Of a stretch of DNA of 64,000 nucleotides, positions 10,640-23,379 are shown one piece after another. The position numbers and the translations under genes were made by a program. The notes under the pieces are model-generated. The model was not told the DNA's origin, did no database searches, and worked only from the letters and a program-made list of their open reading frames with translations. This stretch comes from Hysterangium stoloniferum (Eukaryota; Basidiomycota; Agaricomycetes; Hysterangiales; Hysterangiaceae): positions 1 to 64,000 of the forward strand of contig WHVD01000182.1 of NCBI GenBank assembly GCA_015178975.1, written 5' to 3'. Numbering within the stretch: the first letter of the stretch is position 1; each line of letters opens with the position of its first letter.

Positions 10640-13600
10640 GTGGTTATCCGGGCTGGACCCTCATTCACTGCGATCCATGCGAATAATCAGCTAGTAGTAT
10701 TATGACCTTAACCAGCAGCAGAACCACTCGAATTCCTATGCCTGCAGGTGCCCCTCGAACTAGAAAGGAATATCCTGGCTTAGGGCTACCCTGTAATGTC
10801 ACGACATGAAAGTCATCTCTAATGACTCAAGAGGCCGATACTGTTTTGGAGCCCTCACAAGGTGAACGTGGGCCTCCCGCAAGTGATTCTACTAGAACAA
10901 GCAAGGATAACTCCTATTTTAAGTTGTTGGGAACTCTCGGACTTCTTACTGCTCGAGCAAACAGAAATGACACCAGTCTAAAATTTCCACCACCCCAAGT
11001 AATGCTGCAGAATCCCTTTAAGGGTCAGGTATATTTCACTCACCCAGCAAATGACAAGTGGGATGAATACTATTTGAAACAAATTGAAGAGAAGGAAGTT
11101 GATGCAGTAGCTGCAGACTACTTAGACAGATACCCCAACATGCCGAAAGAAGTGTCTGTCTGGTTAGGTAGGTTGAATAGCATTGTGATCACCGATTCCT
11201 TCTTTTCCCAAACTGGTACTATAGACCAGCTGGCGGAGCAGCTTCCCGAGTGGTCTGAGGAACTTGTCACTATTGATGTCGCTGGAAGAGGATGTATAAG
11301 GCTAGTGTTATTCGAACGGATTCTTGACCTAGTGGCCATGCACGATAACATGTTACAGATCTTACACATGATCCTAGATCAGGGTGGAACAGTGCCTAAG
11401 GTGGATTACCGGTATCTTTATATGCGTACACTGGAAAGATCCCTATACGAAGCCTCTCCAAACCTCCCATTCACCTACCACAGCCTGTGACATAGGCTCA
11501 TTCACTGCCATGAGAAACGAGACAAGTTGTTCATGGAAGTTCTCCACTCGTATGACGATAGTACCCAAGTACCCACTTCCCCAGCTCACATGTCTGAAAC
11601 CTTCATTCGAGATCTCCAAGGATCCCCCAGAACTAGCTTTCTGTCCTCTCTCAACCGTAAATCTATCCTTGAGAGTTTTCCCCAGGATATGAGGGAGGAG
11701 ATCTTGCGAAGACTCCACGAGAAATCCATCATGCCCATCCTTCTGGCCAGTGGAGTCAAGACCATCAGCATACCACCCCAGGATGACTGCAGACCAGGAA
11801 CTTCAAACAGACCACGAAGGAATGAAGAGCCAGATACTCCCCGCTGTCGAGTTGCTTTTGGATCTGAAGTAGCTTCCCCCTTTACGACGGTTAGTCACTC
11901 CAACGTCCCTATTAGACCCATTGCAAACCAAAACCATTCTTCCTTTGCTACCACCTTCGTTGATGGAATCACTGGACAAATACCCGGGAGGGGAACTTCT
12001 TACCCAAACAACACTCTCCCACCTTTGCCAATTTCGTGGGCCCCCTTCTTTCCCCCAGGAGGATCACCTGGCGATTCTTCTCATGGATCCAGCGACTCGG
12101 ACCACAGAAGAGACTGGAATGAGAAGAGGCGAAACCTGAGAAACCCAGGAGGCCCAGTGGGTACTAATAAGAACACTAGGAGTGCCGCTCCCGAGACCGA
12201 CACTGGGAAGTTGACTTTGAACACCAACGATCTCAAAATCAAATGGTCTGATCTCCCAGAATATGATGGCTCGCAATATAAGGCACTGGACTACATAATG
12301 GACATTATGAGCTTGTCGGAAATCTCAGAATCCATAATGACGATTCTAGGTATTGCTCTTCCCAGACGACTCAAAGGAAATGCAAAAGTCTGGTGGACTA
12401 CTGTGGATCATGAGCATTGCACTGAATTCAGTCGATCGCACAGATCCTTCCTTTGGAGCATGGTTGAAGGGTTATTGGGTACACGATGGCATGAATCCTT
12501 GTCCTTAGAATGGGAAGAAATGAGGTTTCACCAGCCCCACCACAACCGTGAAACCCCCATGCAGTATATTCAAAGAAGAGTTAAGCTCTACAGATTCCTA
12601 TACAGGTTCTACCAAGAAAAGGAAGAGGAGACTCGCTGCTTAATACTTACCCTGTCCACGGAATGGTTATACTTAATACAAGGACAAGCCATCGATGACA
12701 TCATGAGCCTCCAAGCACATGCCAATAACTTACAGGAAGCTCTAATTAATGCCTGGAATCAAACACATAGAGATAGGTTTCACCCCATTAGACCTCGGGT
12801 CATGGTCGCAGAAAAAAATGAATTAGAATTGGAGGCCCCAGAGCCTACCCCAACTTCCCCTGATTCCACCCACCTCCATCAGGTCCTCACCAGTGAAGTA
12901 GATGACAAGGGCACGATGAAGACTCCCAGAGCAGGAAGGACCGATCCTACATGAGGGAAACGACATGGGAAGCTCTTCTTCGAGGAGCGACAAAAGGAGT
13001 AGCACTAGACCCCCCAAGGAGTGTTGGATTTGTGGGAGTGCAGAACACTTCAAAATTGACTGTCCTCACTCAGGTAAAATGGCTCACTATGTCTCATTGA
13101 ATCTATGTTCCGGGCAGAATCCTTTGGAGGAGGTGGAGGAGCAAAGACTATATGAAGCAGTTTATGGACTAAGTATAGGAACGTGAGTATATAATGTCGA
13201 AAGCAAATCGATTTTCATTTCTGCTTATACTGCTACCCCTGAAGATCACGAAATAATTGAGAGGTCACCTGGAGATGAAGAACCCCGGCATGGGGAAGTA
13301 TACATTTCTATATCCCATGAGCATTTCATTGAAAGGGGAGATTGTTTGGAAGCACACTGTCAGCACCACGAAGGTCTGTCAGGGCTTAAGAATTCTTCAA
13401 ACAACATACCACCATCGATTGAGGAAATCATGGATGAGGAAATGTCTATCAATCGGGTTGCCTGCCTTAACGAGCAACATCTAATAGAGGACATAAGAAA
13501 TGATACGGGGGAGGAAACCTTTCCTTTTGACCCCAGACTTCCTCCCGACCTCTTGATCGGTGACGAATCAGACTCTGAGGGGGAAACAGACATGACCATC

Positions 13601-15276
13601 CTGAACAGACGACTCCATTGGAATGCTGAACTAGCCCTTAGAAAAGAGGTGAAATGACCTAGAATACAATATCCCTGATCCAGTAAGCTAATGAAAGAGG
13701 ACGCCTCAATCATATACCGAAAGAGGGAGCCACCGGGAGGATATTCTAGTGTTGGTGTTCAGCACTACATGTATTCGGAGGAGTAGGGAATCCCGATTGG
13801 GAAGAACCAATCAAAATTAGACTGGACACCAGAGCCAATTTGTCCCTCATGTCAGAGGAATTCTACTGAGAACTGAAGGATCAGCCTAAGCTGAAAACCA
13901 AGGACTTAAGTTGTGATTAATACAACTTACCGGGAGTGTCCGAGTACTGGGTTACATTAATGTTCCCATCTACCTTAGGGATGATAAAGGAACCCTGCTG
14001 TGATTTAACGCAGAAACCTACGACGTATGAGGGATGACCGTACCAATCCTCTTAGGAGAAGACTTCCATATTAACTATGAGATGGGAATGTTGCGAGACC
14101 AACCCCTGGGATCAAGACTAATCCTCCCAGGGAGAGCAGGATTCATTCCTGCCAGCTCCTCCAACCAACCAGTCCCGTTAACCTTTTCAGTCAACAAGAT
14201 CTCTCTGGAAGATGAATTAATCAAGCCGACTCATGCCGACTAATCTAACGTCCAAACCCAACAAGGGCATGCATGCTGAGAGAGTCATGAGAGCCCTGGG
14301 AGATTGCACGATAGAGCTTGAGGTGGTTAGGTTAATACCCATCTTTACTGGGGACCTAGAGGATGGGGAATGGATCGTGGAGGGCATAGTTTTACAGAAC
14401 AAACATGGGACCATCCTTGCCACTCCCACGACCACTACCTCTAAATAAAAGGTTGTGGTGCCACTGGCTAATCCGACCTTAACTCCTCAAACTATCAGAA
14501 GAGGAGAGATCGTCAGTCTAATTCACGACGCCCGAGCCTGGGCCCAAAAGCCTCGATCCCAAGTGGAAGAGGAATCGATGTGAGTCGCAAGCTCAAAGAT
14601 TGCCCACTTCATAGAAAGTATCTCTAAGCTGGAAACAGACAACACCTCCAGCCCCTGACCATCTATGGTATCCTCAGGAAACGAGATGGTAGATGACTTT
14701 GATCCCGCAGGCCCAAAGAGTTTGGAAGTTCCTTCCTTGGAGAGGCTCTCCTCAGAGGATCTACATAAATTGGTCAACTTAGGACCTGATTTCCCTCCTG
14801 ACATTATGCCTCGCCTTAGCTCAATATTGACTAAGAATGTGCAAGTGTTTGGAGTTGATGGAAGACTGGGCCAAGTAGACAGCAAGGCCACTATCCCACT
14901 GAAAACCGATGCGCAACCAGTGTCTGTACCGATGTTTCCAATTTCCCCTGCCAACAGGAAGGTCATAGATGAGCAAATGGACACCTGGTTCCAACAAGGA
15001 GTCATTGAACCTTCGAAAAGCCCTTGGGGAGTGCCTGCCTTTGTAGTCTAACGTAATAATAAGCCTCACGTGGTCATTGATTATCGAAAACTGAACAACC
15101 TTACTATCCCAGATGAGTTCCCCTTGCCCTGACAATCAGAAATTATGCAAGCACTCTCGGGATCCAATGTTTTATCCTTGTTTGATGCCCTAGCTGGTTT
15201 CACCCAACTAGAAATGCTGGAGGAAGACCAACACAAAACAGCCTTTCAATCACATCAAGGACTATGGCAATTTAGT

Positions 15277-17055
15277 TAGGGCTCCAGGGTCACTTTCCGA
15301 ATCGACGAACACCCAGACTCGGGAGCTGGGGAGGAAATCATCATGTTCCCAACTGGTGGGCAATTTATAGGCACCCTCCTCCACAAAGAGGGTATACCGG
15401 TCTTTACGGAGCCATAGAAACGGGCGCTTCTCAGAGGCACAGCGATGTGCAGCATATATTTGCCAAAGAGTTTTCCCTTTTCCAAGGATGAGGACAGCAG
15501 CAAGAGCCTATTATCGAATGCCTAGAGGGGACCATATATCCCCTTCTGTGAGTGGTACAGTGAGGGACAAAACCCTTCCAATAATTTTTAGTTGTGCAAA
15601 GATTCTTGAATAACTCAAGAACCACTGTAGATACAGACCTGAAATTTGGTGGTTGGTTAGGTCTATATGTTATCTATATGCCATTAAAATATTATGACAT
15701 AAGCACTGGTATTTTCCATGCTATAAATAAAATAATAATAAAATCACATTGGAAGAGTTTTGTCCCTGGTATAAAACGAACAGATGCTGTGAGGTATCAG
15801 CATTATCTCATAATGTTCTCTTAATTTTCTTTGAGTTATTTAATATTTTCTCGAATTTTTATTGTATTTTTTACTATGTTTATTGTGAAAAATAGGCCTT
15901 ATTCCTTTTAACTTCGCATAAATAATAGCATATATGGACTCATATTATGCTATTATTACTTAATTAATTTATTATAATTTTTAACTAATTACTTATATTT
16001 TATCTACTTAGTTATTGCTTTTCGGCACCTTGCTGCAGCTTGTTTGCGCATTTTTGAAGTCATGTGACTTATTAGATAAGCCTCCGGTGTCGGGATGTCA
16101 CACAGGTCACGGATGTGACTACCCGAGTCATTAATTGATTCCGCCGACTCATCGTTTGCTTCCGTCCCGGGACTGCGGCCTTGAACCTTCATATTCAAGC
16201 AAGAGGTTAGAACCCTTGTCTCAGAGAGGGGAATCATGTGATAAATAAAGGGTAAATAATAAGTAGAATATGAGGTCATTATGATCTAACTAGTGACCTC
16301 ATAAACTAAATAATTAGCTAATCATTTAGTTATCAAAATGTATATAAGGAGGGCCAAGTTTCCAATAAAATCATCCTATCTCACTCACATTTTACTGCAC
16401 AGCTCAGAAGCTTATCTAATCATCCTAAGGACAATAATAGCCTTAGTCTGATACACTCACTGCAAGCACCTACACTTGCAGCATCTTGAATCTTTGTCAG
16501 CAACTCTTGAACTTAGCTAATCATCTAAGTTCCCCCAGCCTTACAGCTACCCTTTATGCTTATTAATTACATAATAAACCTAATAATTATCTAAGTATCC
16601 TTACTGAATTTCCCTGCCAATACTAGATTATTCAAGGCCCAGCCCTAAGTTTATTGAATTAATCAAGTACAAGCACTCAGATAATCCAATACAAGTTATT
16701 TTCTCTATTAATAAATTATTTAACACCTTGTTAAATAGCTATTAATAGTTACAAATACGCATACAAGAATCCGAAGCTTTATATCAAGTCTCTGCTAAGT
16801 TACTGCGCATATATTCAGCTTCTAGCCCCTATTCTCAAGGAATAGTTCTTTTATTTGCTAAAAGAGTCATACACAGTTCTATTGAACCTTTCAATAATCA
16901 AAATAAGCATTGATTTGAGTTGTTTAAGCTTAATAGCACAGCTCATTAATCGATCAGTATTTAAATTACTGGACCTTTGCTTATTTTATTGTTGAAGCTC
17001 TGTGACATTATACCATATATTGAGCTATCTAAGAGAATCCCCTGAATACATTACA
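15277..17055. mobile_element. 1.8-kb AT-rich insertion inside the second Ty3/Gypsy element
   Basis: Comparison with the first element shows reverse transcriptase sequence stopping at about 15276 and resuming at 17057. The insert holds a 280-bp left part I cannot place, a small inverted-repeat element (15558-15768), and an AT-rich right part with a TATA-like TATATAAGG near 16341 followed by a pyrimidine-rich stretch. That resembles an LTR or other promoter-bearing repeat, but no matching second copy is in the window. No target duplication is certain. Family unknown. Confidence 0.6.
15558..15768. mobile_element. MITE-like inverted-repeat element, about 211 bp
   Basis: Ends are inverted repeats of about 20 bp: the left end contains GGGACAAAACCCTTCCAAT and the right end contains ATTGGAAGAGTTTTGTCCC. 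TA dinucleotides flank the ends (15556-15557 and 15770-15771), as for Tc1/mariner-type non-autonomous elements. A 7-bp-arm palindrome, TTCTTGA/TCAAGAA, lies inside near 15605. There is no coding capacity. Confidence 0.6.
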
Positions 17056-20000
17056 GATGCCTTTCGGATTGAGGAACGGACATTCCATTTTCCAGCGAGT
17101 CATGCAAAACATGCTGGCACCCTATCTGTGGATATTCTGTCTAGTCTACATAGATGATATAGTAATCTTTTCTAAGACCTGGGAGGATCATATTGAACAC
17201 CTGGACCGAGTATTACAAGCAATAATTTCAGCTGGCATCACTCTTTCTCCAAAAAAATGCTATGTAGGCTACAACTCTATTCTCCTTCTTGGACACAAGG
17301 TGTCGTGGTTAGGCTTTTCGACCCACCAAGAGAAAGTACGAGCCATATCGGAACTAGCAACCCCAACTAAGGTGTCTGAGCTTCAACGTTTTCTGGGTAT
17401 GGTATTGTACTTCTCACCCTACATATCCTTCTATGCATGGACTGTATCCCTGCTCTTCTCGCTACTCAAAAAGGGCACGCAGTGGTCTTAGGGAGTAGAC
17501 CAGGAACGAGCCTTTAACGATGTCAAGGCAGCCCTGAGCTCTTCTCCAGTTCTAGCACATCCTGCAATTGGAATGCCCTACCATCTCTACATGGATGCCT
17601 CTGACTTTGCCCTAGGCTGCTGTCTGCAGCAAGTACAAAAAATGACTCTACGGGATCTAAAGAACACGAAGATCTATACCCAAGTGAAATCAGCATTCGA
17701 GCAGTCAAAACCAGTGCCAACATTTGTCACCCATTTTAAGACCAAGGTTCCCAAGATCACTTGGACAGACTCCTGGGTGAAAACATTCGAGGATACTTGC
17801 GTTACAGTAGAGCACGTTATCGCTTACTGGGGTCATACCCTCAAGAAACCAGAATGCAACTATTCAGCCACAGAGTGGGAAGCATTAGCTGCTAAGGAAG
17901 GCCTGGTTCATTTTCAACCATTCGTGGAAGGGGAGCACATACTCCTCATCATGGACCATGCTGCTTTACAATGGGCCAGGTCATACAAGAACACCAATCA
18001 ACAACTAGCCACACGGGGGGCAGTGTATGCAGCATACCCAGGCCTCGAAATACTACATCGTGCTGGACGAGTACACAGTAACATCAATCCCCTATCTAGA
18101 CTACCACGAGTACCCCACTCAGTGAGTCCAGCTGGAGATGATCTCCTGACAATCGTGTCAAGCTCACTCAGCAAGGGAACTGAGGAGAAACCACAGGAGG
18201 ATAATCCCACGAGGAGAGCCGTCTTTGTCACACAACGAGAACTAGTAGAACCCATCGGAACTCCAGAGGACACCTCACAAACCAAATGGGATTTGTATAA
18301 CCTCCCCAGAGACGATGAAGTGGACGAATCGTTATTCTTTTCATTAAACCTTCAGCTGCTCGTAAGCATCAATGAAAGATTCCTAAAAGAGTTCTCGGAA
18401 GGGTATCAGAAGGACCCCACCTTCAGAAGCTACTACGTCAAGGAACCGAAATCCCCAAATGCTGTAGCTACCCCTTCACATTTTTTCATCGGAGAAAAGG
18501 GACTGTTGTATTTTCGCGATTCAGACTGGAAAAGTCGGATCTGTGTTCCTAACAATATGACAACCACAATTCTAAAGCTGATACATGATAATCCCTTCAA
18601 AGGAGCTCACACAGGAGGGTGTAGACTATTCCTGCTCATGAAAGACCACTTCTTCTGGCCTAGAATGTTACAGGATTGTGCGGTGTATGCTCGCAGTTGT
18701 GACACCTGTCAGAAGACAAAAATTGATCACTCCGCACTGCAGGGAGCCCTCAGACCAGCTGATGTACCTTCTAAGCCATTCGAAGTAGTCTCCATGGATC
18801 TCATAACCAGACTACCAACTTCCGGCAGCGACTCTTACTCGGCCATTTTCATGGTGGTCGACAAGCTGACACACTTTGTTATCTGTGAATGCACCTCTTC
18901 TAACTTATCCGCTGAAGGATTCGCACAGATCTTCATAAACCGAGTGGCGTCACCTTTCAGACTACCCTCCAGGATTATCTGTGATAGAGACAAAAGGTGG
19001 ACCTGTAGGTTCTGGAGGGAAGTTTGCAAGATATATGGAACTGCTCTAGCCGTCTCTTCTTCTCACCACCCTCAGATGGACAGACAGACAGAAAATATGA
19101 ACACCACCCTCAAACAAATGCTGAGGGCTTACTGCTCATCAGCCAAGGAAGAATGGTCGAAATGGATTGGGATAGTAGCCAACACTTACAACTCCACCAT
19201 TCATAGTTCGACTAGATATGTTCCCGCCTTCCTCTTAATGGGGTACTTACCAAGGGGAATGTCCAGGGTACTAGGAGGAGACAATCCTATAGTCCCCAGG
19301 GAACTGTCTGAAACTCCTATGGTGGACTCATGGATTGTGGAATTGGAAAGTCACAGACAAATGGCGAGGGACTCAATCGCCTGAGCACAAGAAACCCAAG
19401 CTCAATCCTACAACAAGCATTGAAAACTGGTCAAGGAAATCTCGGAGAGGGATCTAGTATTAGTCAACCCCCATTCCTTAGAATTGGTAGAAATTAAGGG
19501 TAGTGGAAGGAAACTAATCCAAAGATGCATCGGACCATTTCAGGTCCTGGAAAAAATTAATTCTCAAGTCTTTAGACTCAAAATACCCCCAGAGTACCAA
19601 ATGCACCCCGTCATTAATCAAGCCCACCTTAAGAAATATCACTCATCCCTGGAAGTGTTTGGCCCTAGGGAACTACTCAAGAACCCCAGAGAGCTAAGTT
19701 CAAACAAGGAAGAATACGAAGTCGAAGCCATTACTGGCCACATGAAACTTCAAAATCATCTGCTTTTTTGAATCAGGTGGAAAGGCTATGGACCCGAAGA
19801 AGACTCCTGGCTAAACAGCACTGACCTCCAAAATGCCCCAGCTCTACTCAGAGCATACAAGACGCTGCATCAGATTTGATGATGGGTATATGCAGTCTCA
19901 CCAAGAACCCAGAACCACTTCCCTCCCGAGGATGCAGTCTATTTTCCTCACTCTACTCGACAATTAACTCTAATTTTAACTTTTATTTCCTTTTTCCAAA

Positions 20001-20252
20001 ATTCAACTTCAGTCACCTCACCTTCACTCCATGACCACCAACCTCTAATCTATCGCCTCCTCACCTTGCACCAATAACCGAGCGGAGTCCTAATCCCTAA
20101 GGATATGAGAGATGTAAAGTCGCTTAAGAATCTCTGACCTCTCTTTACCTTCAACCACTACCACCATACAACACCTGTGCGACCCGCAATCACAACATGT
20201 CCCAACCACCTCTCTCAAAGTCCAAATTCCGAAAGTTCAAAAGGATCCCATG

Positions 20253-20869
20253 AACTGTTAGAATACATTGTATTGCAAGCCATTGATGCGTTTTACGCTC
20301 AGCTATTTCGTACTTTACAGTAGCTTAGTCATTGTAAATAAAACCTTGTCCGTTTTCCTTACGCTGTCATCGAACACTGGTTGTGTTCACTTTTGGGCCA
20401 ATTGTTTGGGGTTACATACATGACCGACCCCGAACTCGGCATGCAGCCCGGGCCTGATAGACAAAAGGATCGGCAGCCGCCAATGACCCTTTTCTGCGAT
20501 AACCAATCCGCGATTGCACTCACTAAAGATTTCCAGTACCACGCACGAACGGAACATATCGACGTTCGTTTTCATTTCATCCGTAGGATTGTTAAGGAAG
20601 GTAAGATCCAGTTGGTTTTTTGCCCAACGGACGATATGGTAGCATATACTTTGACGAAGGCTCTACCTTCTCCAAAAGTAAAACATTTTGCGGTTGAACT
20701 GGGCCTGCGCTCGGTTTGAGGGGAGTGTTGGAAAAGCAAACACGACGCACATACACGTTGCGTGCGATCGGGTTACCAAATCCTCACAGTGAAACTTTCT
20801 TACTTTTCATTACGTCACTCGTTCTGGTCTCACAACACGGTCTTATAAGGCCATATACACAATTCAACA
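20253..20869 (+). mobile_element. Ty1/copia remnant: RNase H end plus LTR
   Basis: A short frame at about 20381-20719 encodes the end of a copia-type RNase H (DNQSAIALTKD, then ARTEHIDVRFHF). It is followed by a G-rich tract and an LTR-like stretch from TGTTGGAAAAGC (20726) to AATTCAACA (20869), with TCTTATAAGG as a TATA-like box. Only the 3' end of the element survives. It abuts the start of the extra ORF of the second Gypsy element and the left edge of the duplicated segment. Confidence 0.8.
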
Positions 20870-21752
20870 CCTCAGACGTTGTTCCACCAACGCTGAGCTT
20901 ACTTTATTATCCAGCCACAGTTAATTGCCTTGTGTAGGATACAGTTACTTGACACTGTGCTTAGTAATTGTTCATCACGTGAGCCCACACGACTTTATGT
21001 AACAGCGCCACATTTACAGAAAAGGCCGACTACTACAAGGGTATGGTAATATTCAACTATATCAATGCTGTATTAATGAAAAACATAAACGAGCGGAACG
21101 GAGCTCAGCCGCCTAGACTGTTCCTTGCACTAGTGGTAATGTGACTAGCCAGTTATATTAAACTAGGAAGACATGCCTCTCTCTATATAAAAGTCCATAT
21201 GGAGACTAGATTTGCCTCGTTGTAATTGTATGCTAATAGATAGGCGGTTTGTTTCGGAACCGCGTTAGGTCAAGGGGTTTAAAATTGTTTTTCCAACATC
21301 ATTGAATGAGAAATGAACGGAAAAATTATTTACAAACTGTACAGTCATATGTCTCCTTATAGTAGTCTCACATGTCCTATTACGGAAAGTGATGAGGAAT
21401 ACATTGTTGCTCCCTTTTGGGCTTGGATTAAAGGAAGGATATCTCATGGTAGATAGATCTTCTTGGTGCGCCTTTCCTGATCATAGAATCGCGTGCTTAG
21501 CTTCTCCGCATGTGGCTCTCCTCAAAAAAATGCCGAGGTAGGCGAGATGGCTATCAGAAAAATCTCTAATTTCATCACAGCCGGTTGCATTCAATTGGTT
21601 GATAAATGAACTGCTAGAAGCTAGCGTCCGAAAAATTATCTGTTTGATTTTGAATAAGTGTCGAAAACGCGGGTGTATAAACTAGCTCACCCTTTCTGCT
21701 AAAACACCTTGCCACCCCCCCCCCCCCCCCACACACACACAATCATCTTATT

Positions 21753-23379
21753 ATGATCGCACCCACCACCCCACCGGCGCCATCATTGTGAGTTACTAAT
21801 TACTAATGTCCTCGGTTTCTCATATCCCAGACTATCTGTCTTTGTACTGACCACATGATGGCAACGTCTAGACCCTTACCTCGCATCTATGAGGATGTGT
21901 CGGGGATATCCAATGCAGAATACATGTAAGCCCATATATGATAGTATTTGTGTTGATGTTAATTTTCTCTTCGCAATCCCCAGACCTCCCCCCCCCCCCC
22001 AATGCCATTCCGGTATATGTAAGCTTCTGTCTGTAATCATACCGACTATGTGACAACGACAACGTCTAGACCCTTACCCCACATTTATGAGGATGAGTCG
22101 GGGATATCCAATGCAGAATACATGTAAGCTCATATCTAACAGTATTTGTGTTGATGTTAATTTTCTCTTCGCAATCCCCAGACCGCCCCCCCCAATGCCA
22201 TTCCGGTATATGTAAGTTTCTGTCTGTAATCATACCGACTATGTGACAACGACAACGTCTAGACCCTTACCCCCCATCTATGAGGATGAGTCGGGGATAT
22301 CCGAAGCAGAGTACATGTAAGCCCATATCTAATAGTATTTGTGTTGATGTTCATTTTCTCTTCGCAATCCCCAGACCGCCCCCCCCAATGCCATTCCGGT
22401 ATATGTAAGTTTCTCTCTGTAATCATACAGACTATGTGACAACGACAACGTCTAGACCCTTACCCCCCATTTATGAGGATGGGTCTGGGATATCCGATGC
22501 AGAGTACATGTAAGTTCATATCTAATAGTATTTGTGTTGATGTTAATTTTCTCTTCGCAATCTCCAGACTGCCCCCCCCAATGCCATTCCGGTATATGTA
22601 AGTTTCTCTCTGTAACCATACCGACTATGTGACGACGACAACGTCTAGACCCCTGCCTCCAATTGGTGAGGACGAGTCGGTGAAATGTGCGTGTTGCGGT
22701 GCGAATATGTGAGCTCATGACGTCAATCTGTCCTCAATTGATACTAACTAGTTGTCACCACAGGGAACACGCCAATTACCACGCCTACCTGCCCAAGCTC
22801 AGGCTGGCGGGACACATGTAAGCTCATATCTAATAGTATTTGTGTTGATCTTAATTTTCCCTTCGCAACCCCCAGACCACTGCCCCCACTTCCTCCGGAT
22901 AGAGACAGGTGTGGTGCCGTGGTTCATGAGACCCCAGTGGATGTGTAAGTATGCCACATTAAGGCAATAACAGCACACTGACCATCAAATATATATTCGC
23001 TTTACAGGAGATGCTCGGCCGTGGTGCCCCACAGGGATGCCATTGAAGTTCGAGCGTTCCGTCCCTCCGAGGGTTTGCCCAGAGCCCAAGCAACTGTACC
23101 GTCAAGGTGTGTTGAGGCCACATATATGTCTTGCAATCCATTGATAATTAATCAAACTCCCTTTTTGTTACCTTGACAGGTTTATTTCAGACAGGTCTCA
23201 AGTTACCGAGCCTGTTTTCCTTACAAATGGTCGACGGCGCACCGATGTAAGTATTAACAAACAAAGTATTTATTAAACTATTAATGCCGCTACATAAACA
23301 GGAGCGTCACCACCGACCAACGTATAACCATTCGGTTCCGATAATGCCTCAGGAACACAAAGGTACCCCCCGGGCATAA
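21753..23379 (+). CDS. Mini-exon repeat protein gene, left copy (15 exons)
   Basis: I recognise no family. Reading GT..AG introns gives exons 21753-21787, 21872-21925, 21984-22018, 22070-22123, 22182-22211, 22263-22316, 22375-22404, 22456-22509, 22568-22597, 22649-22708, 22764-22817, 22876-22944, 23008-23106, 23180-23246 and 23302-23379 (TAA). Exons alternate 54 nt and 30 nt in the repeat part. Nearly every junction splits a codon after base two, so the repeat reads IPPPPMPFRY then IPLPPIYEDESGISxAEY. The tail is non-repetitive, with a CACC pair and an Arg-rich end. No signal peptide or membrane segment is seen. The first 30-nt exon is 35 nt here because of a long C run, which breaks the frame in this copy unless it is a sequencing error. 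Without that, the product is about 265 aa. The right copy keeps the frame throughout. A pyrimidine tract and (CA)n sit just before the ATG. Confidence 0.7.
21872..22597 (+). repeat. Tandem array of about 190-bp mini-exon units, four units
   Basis: Each unit is a 54-nt exon, a 56-58 nt intron, a 30-nt exon and a 51-nt intron. Introns of each class are almost identical between units, so the array grew by duplicating exon-intron blocks. A fifth, diverged unit continues to 22944, where the intron at 22818-22875 is still recognisable between non-repetitive exons. Confidence 0.9.

Larger units (their letters stand above)
9956..20252 (+). mobile_element. Second Ty3/Gypsy element, heavily decayed and cut by other insertions
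   Basis: Parts: 5' LTR 9956-10639; gag-like region about 10822-13190, ending in a CCHC zinc knuckle near 13025-13065 (CWICGSAEHFKIDC); protease about 13750-14200; reverse transcriptase about 14850-15275 continuing at 17057-17480; RNase H about 17570-18100; integrase about 18500-19380; chromodomain about 19700-19880; and the start of the extra ORF at 20197, where it meets copia sequence. No 3' LTR is visible. A 1.8-kb insertion lies at 15277-17055. More than ten breaks are present, so it is an old fossil, clearly older than the element at 1-7488, to which it is related throughout pol. Confidence 0.9.

Noticed and set aside
20257-20376. 120-bp solo mini-LTR (TGTTAG..GAACA)
   Set aside because: The ends look LTR-like, but there is no target duplication and no second copy in the window.
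21872-22944. CRISPR-like array
   Set aside because: The repeats are regular, but the units are exon-intron blocks with GT..AG ends in a eukaryotic genome, there are no unique spacers, and no cas genes are present.
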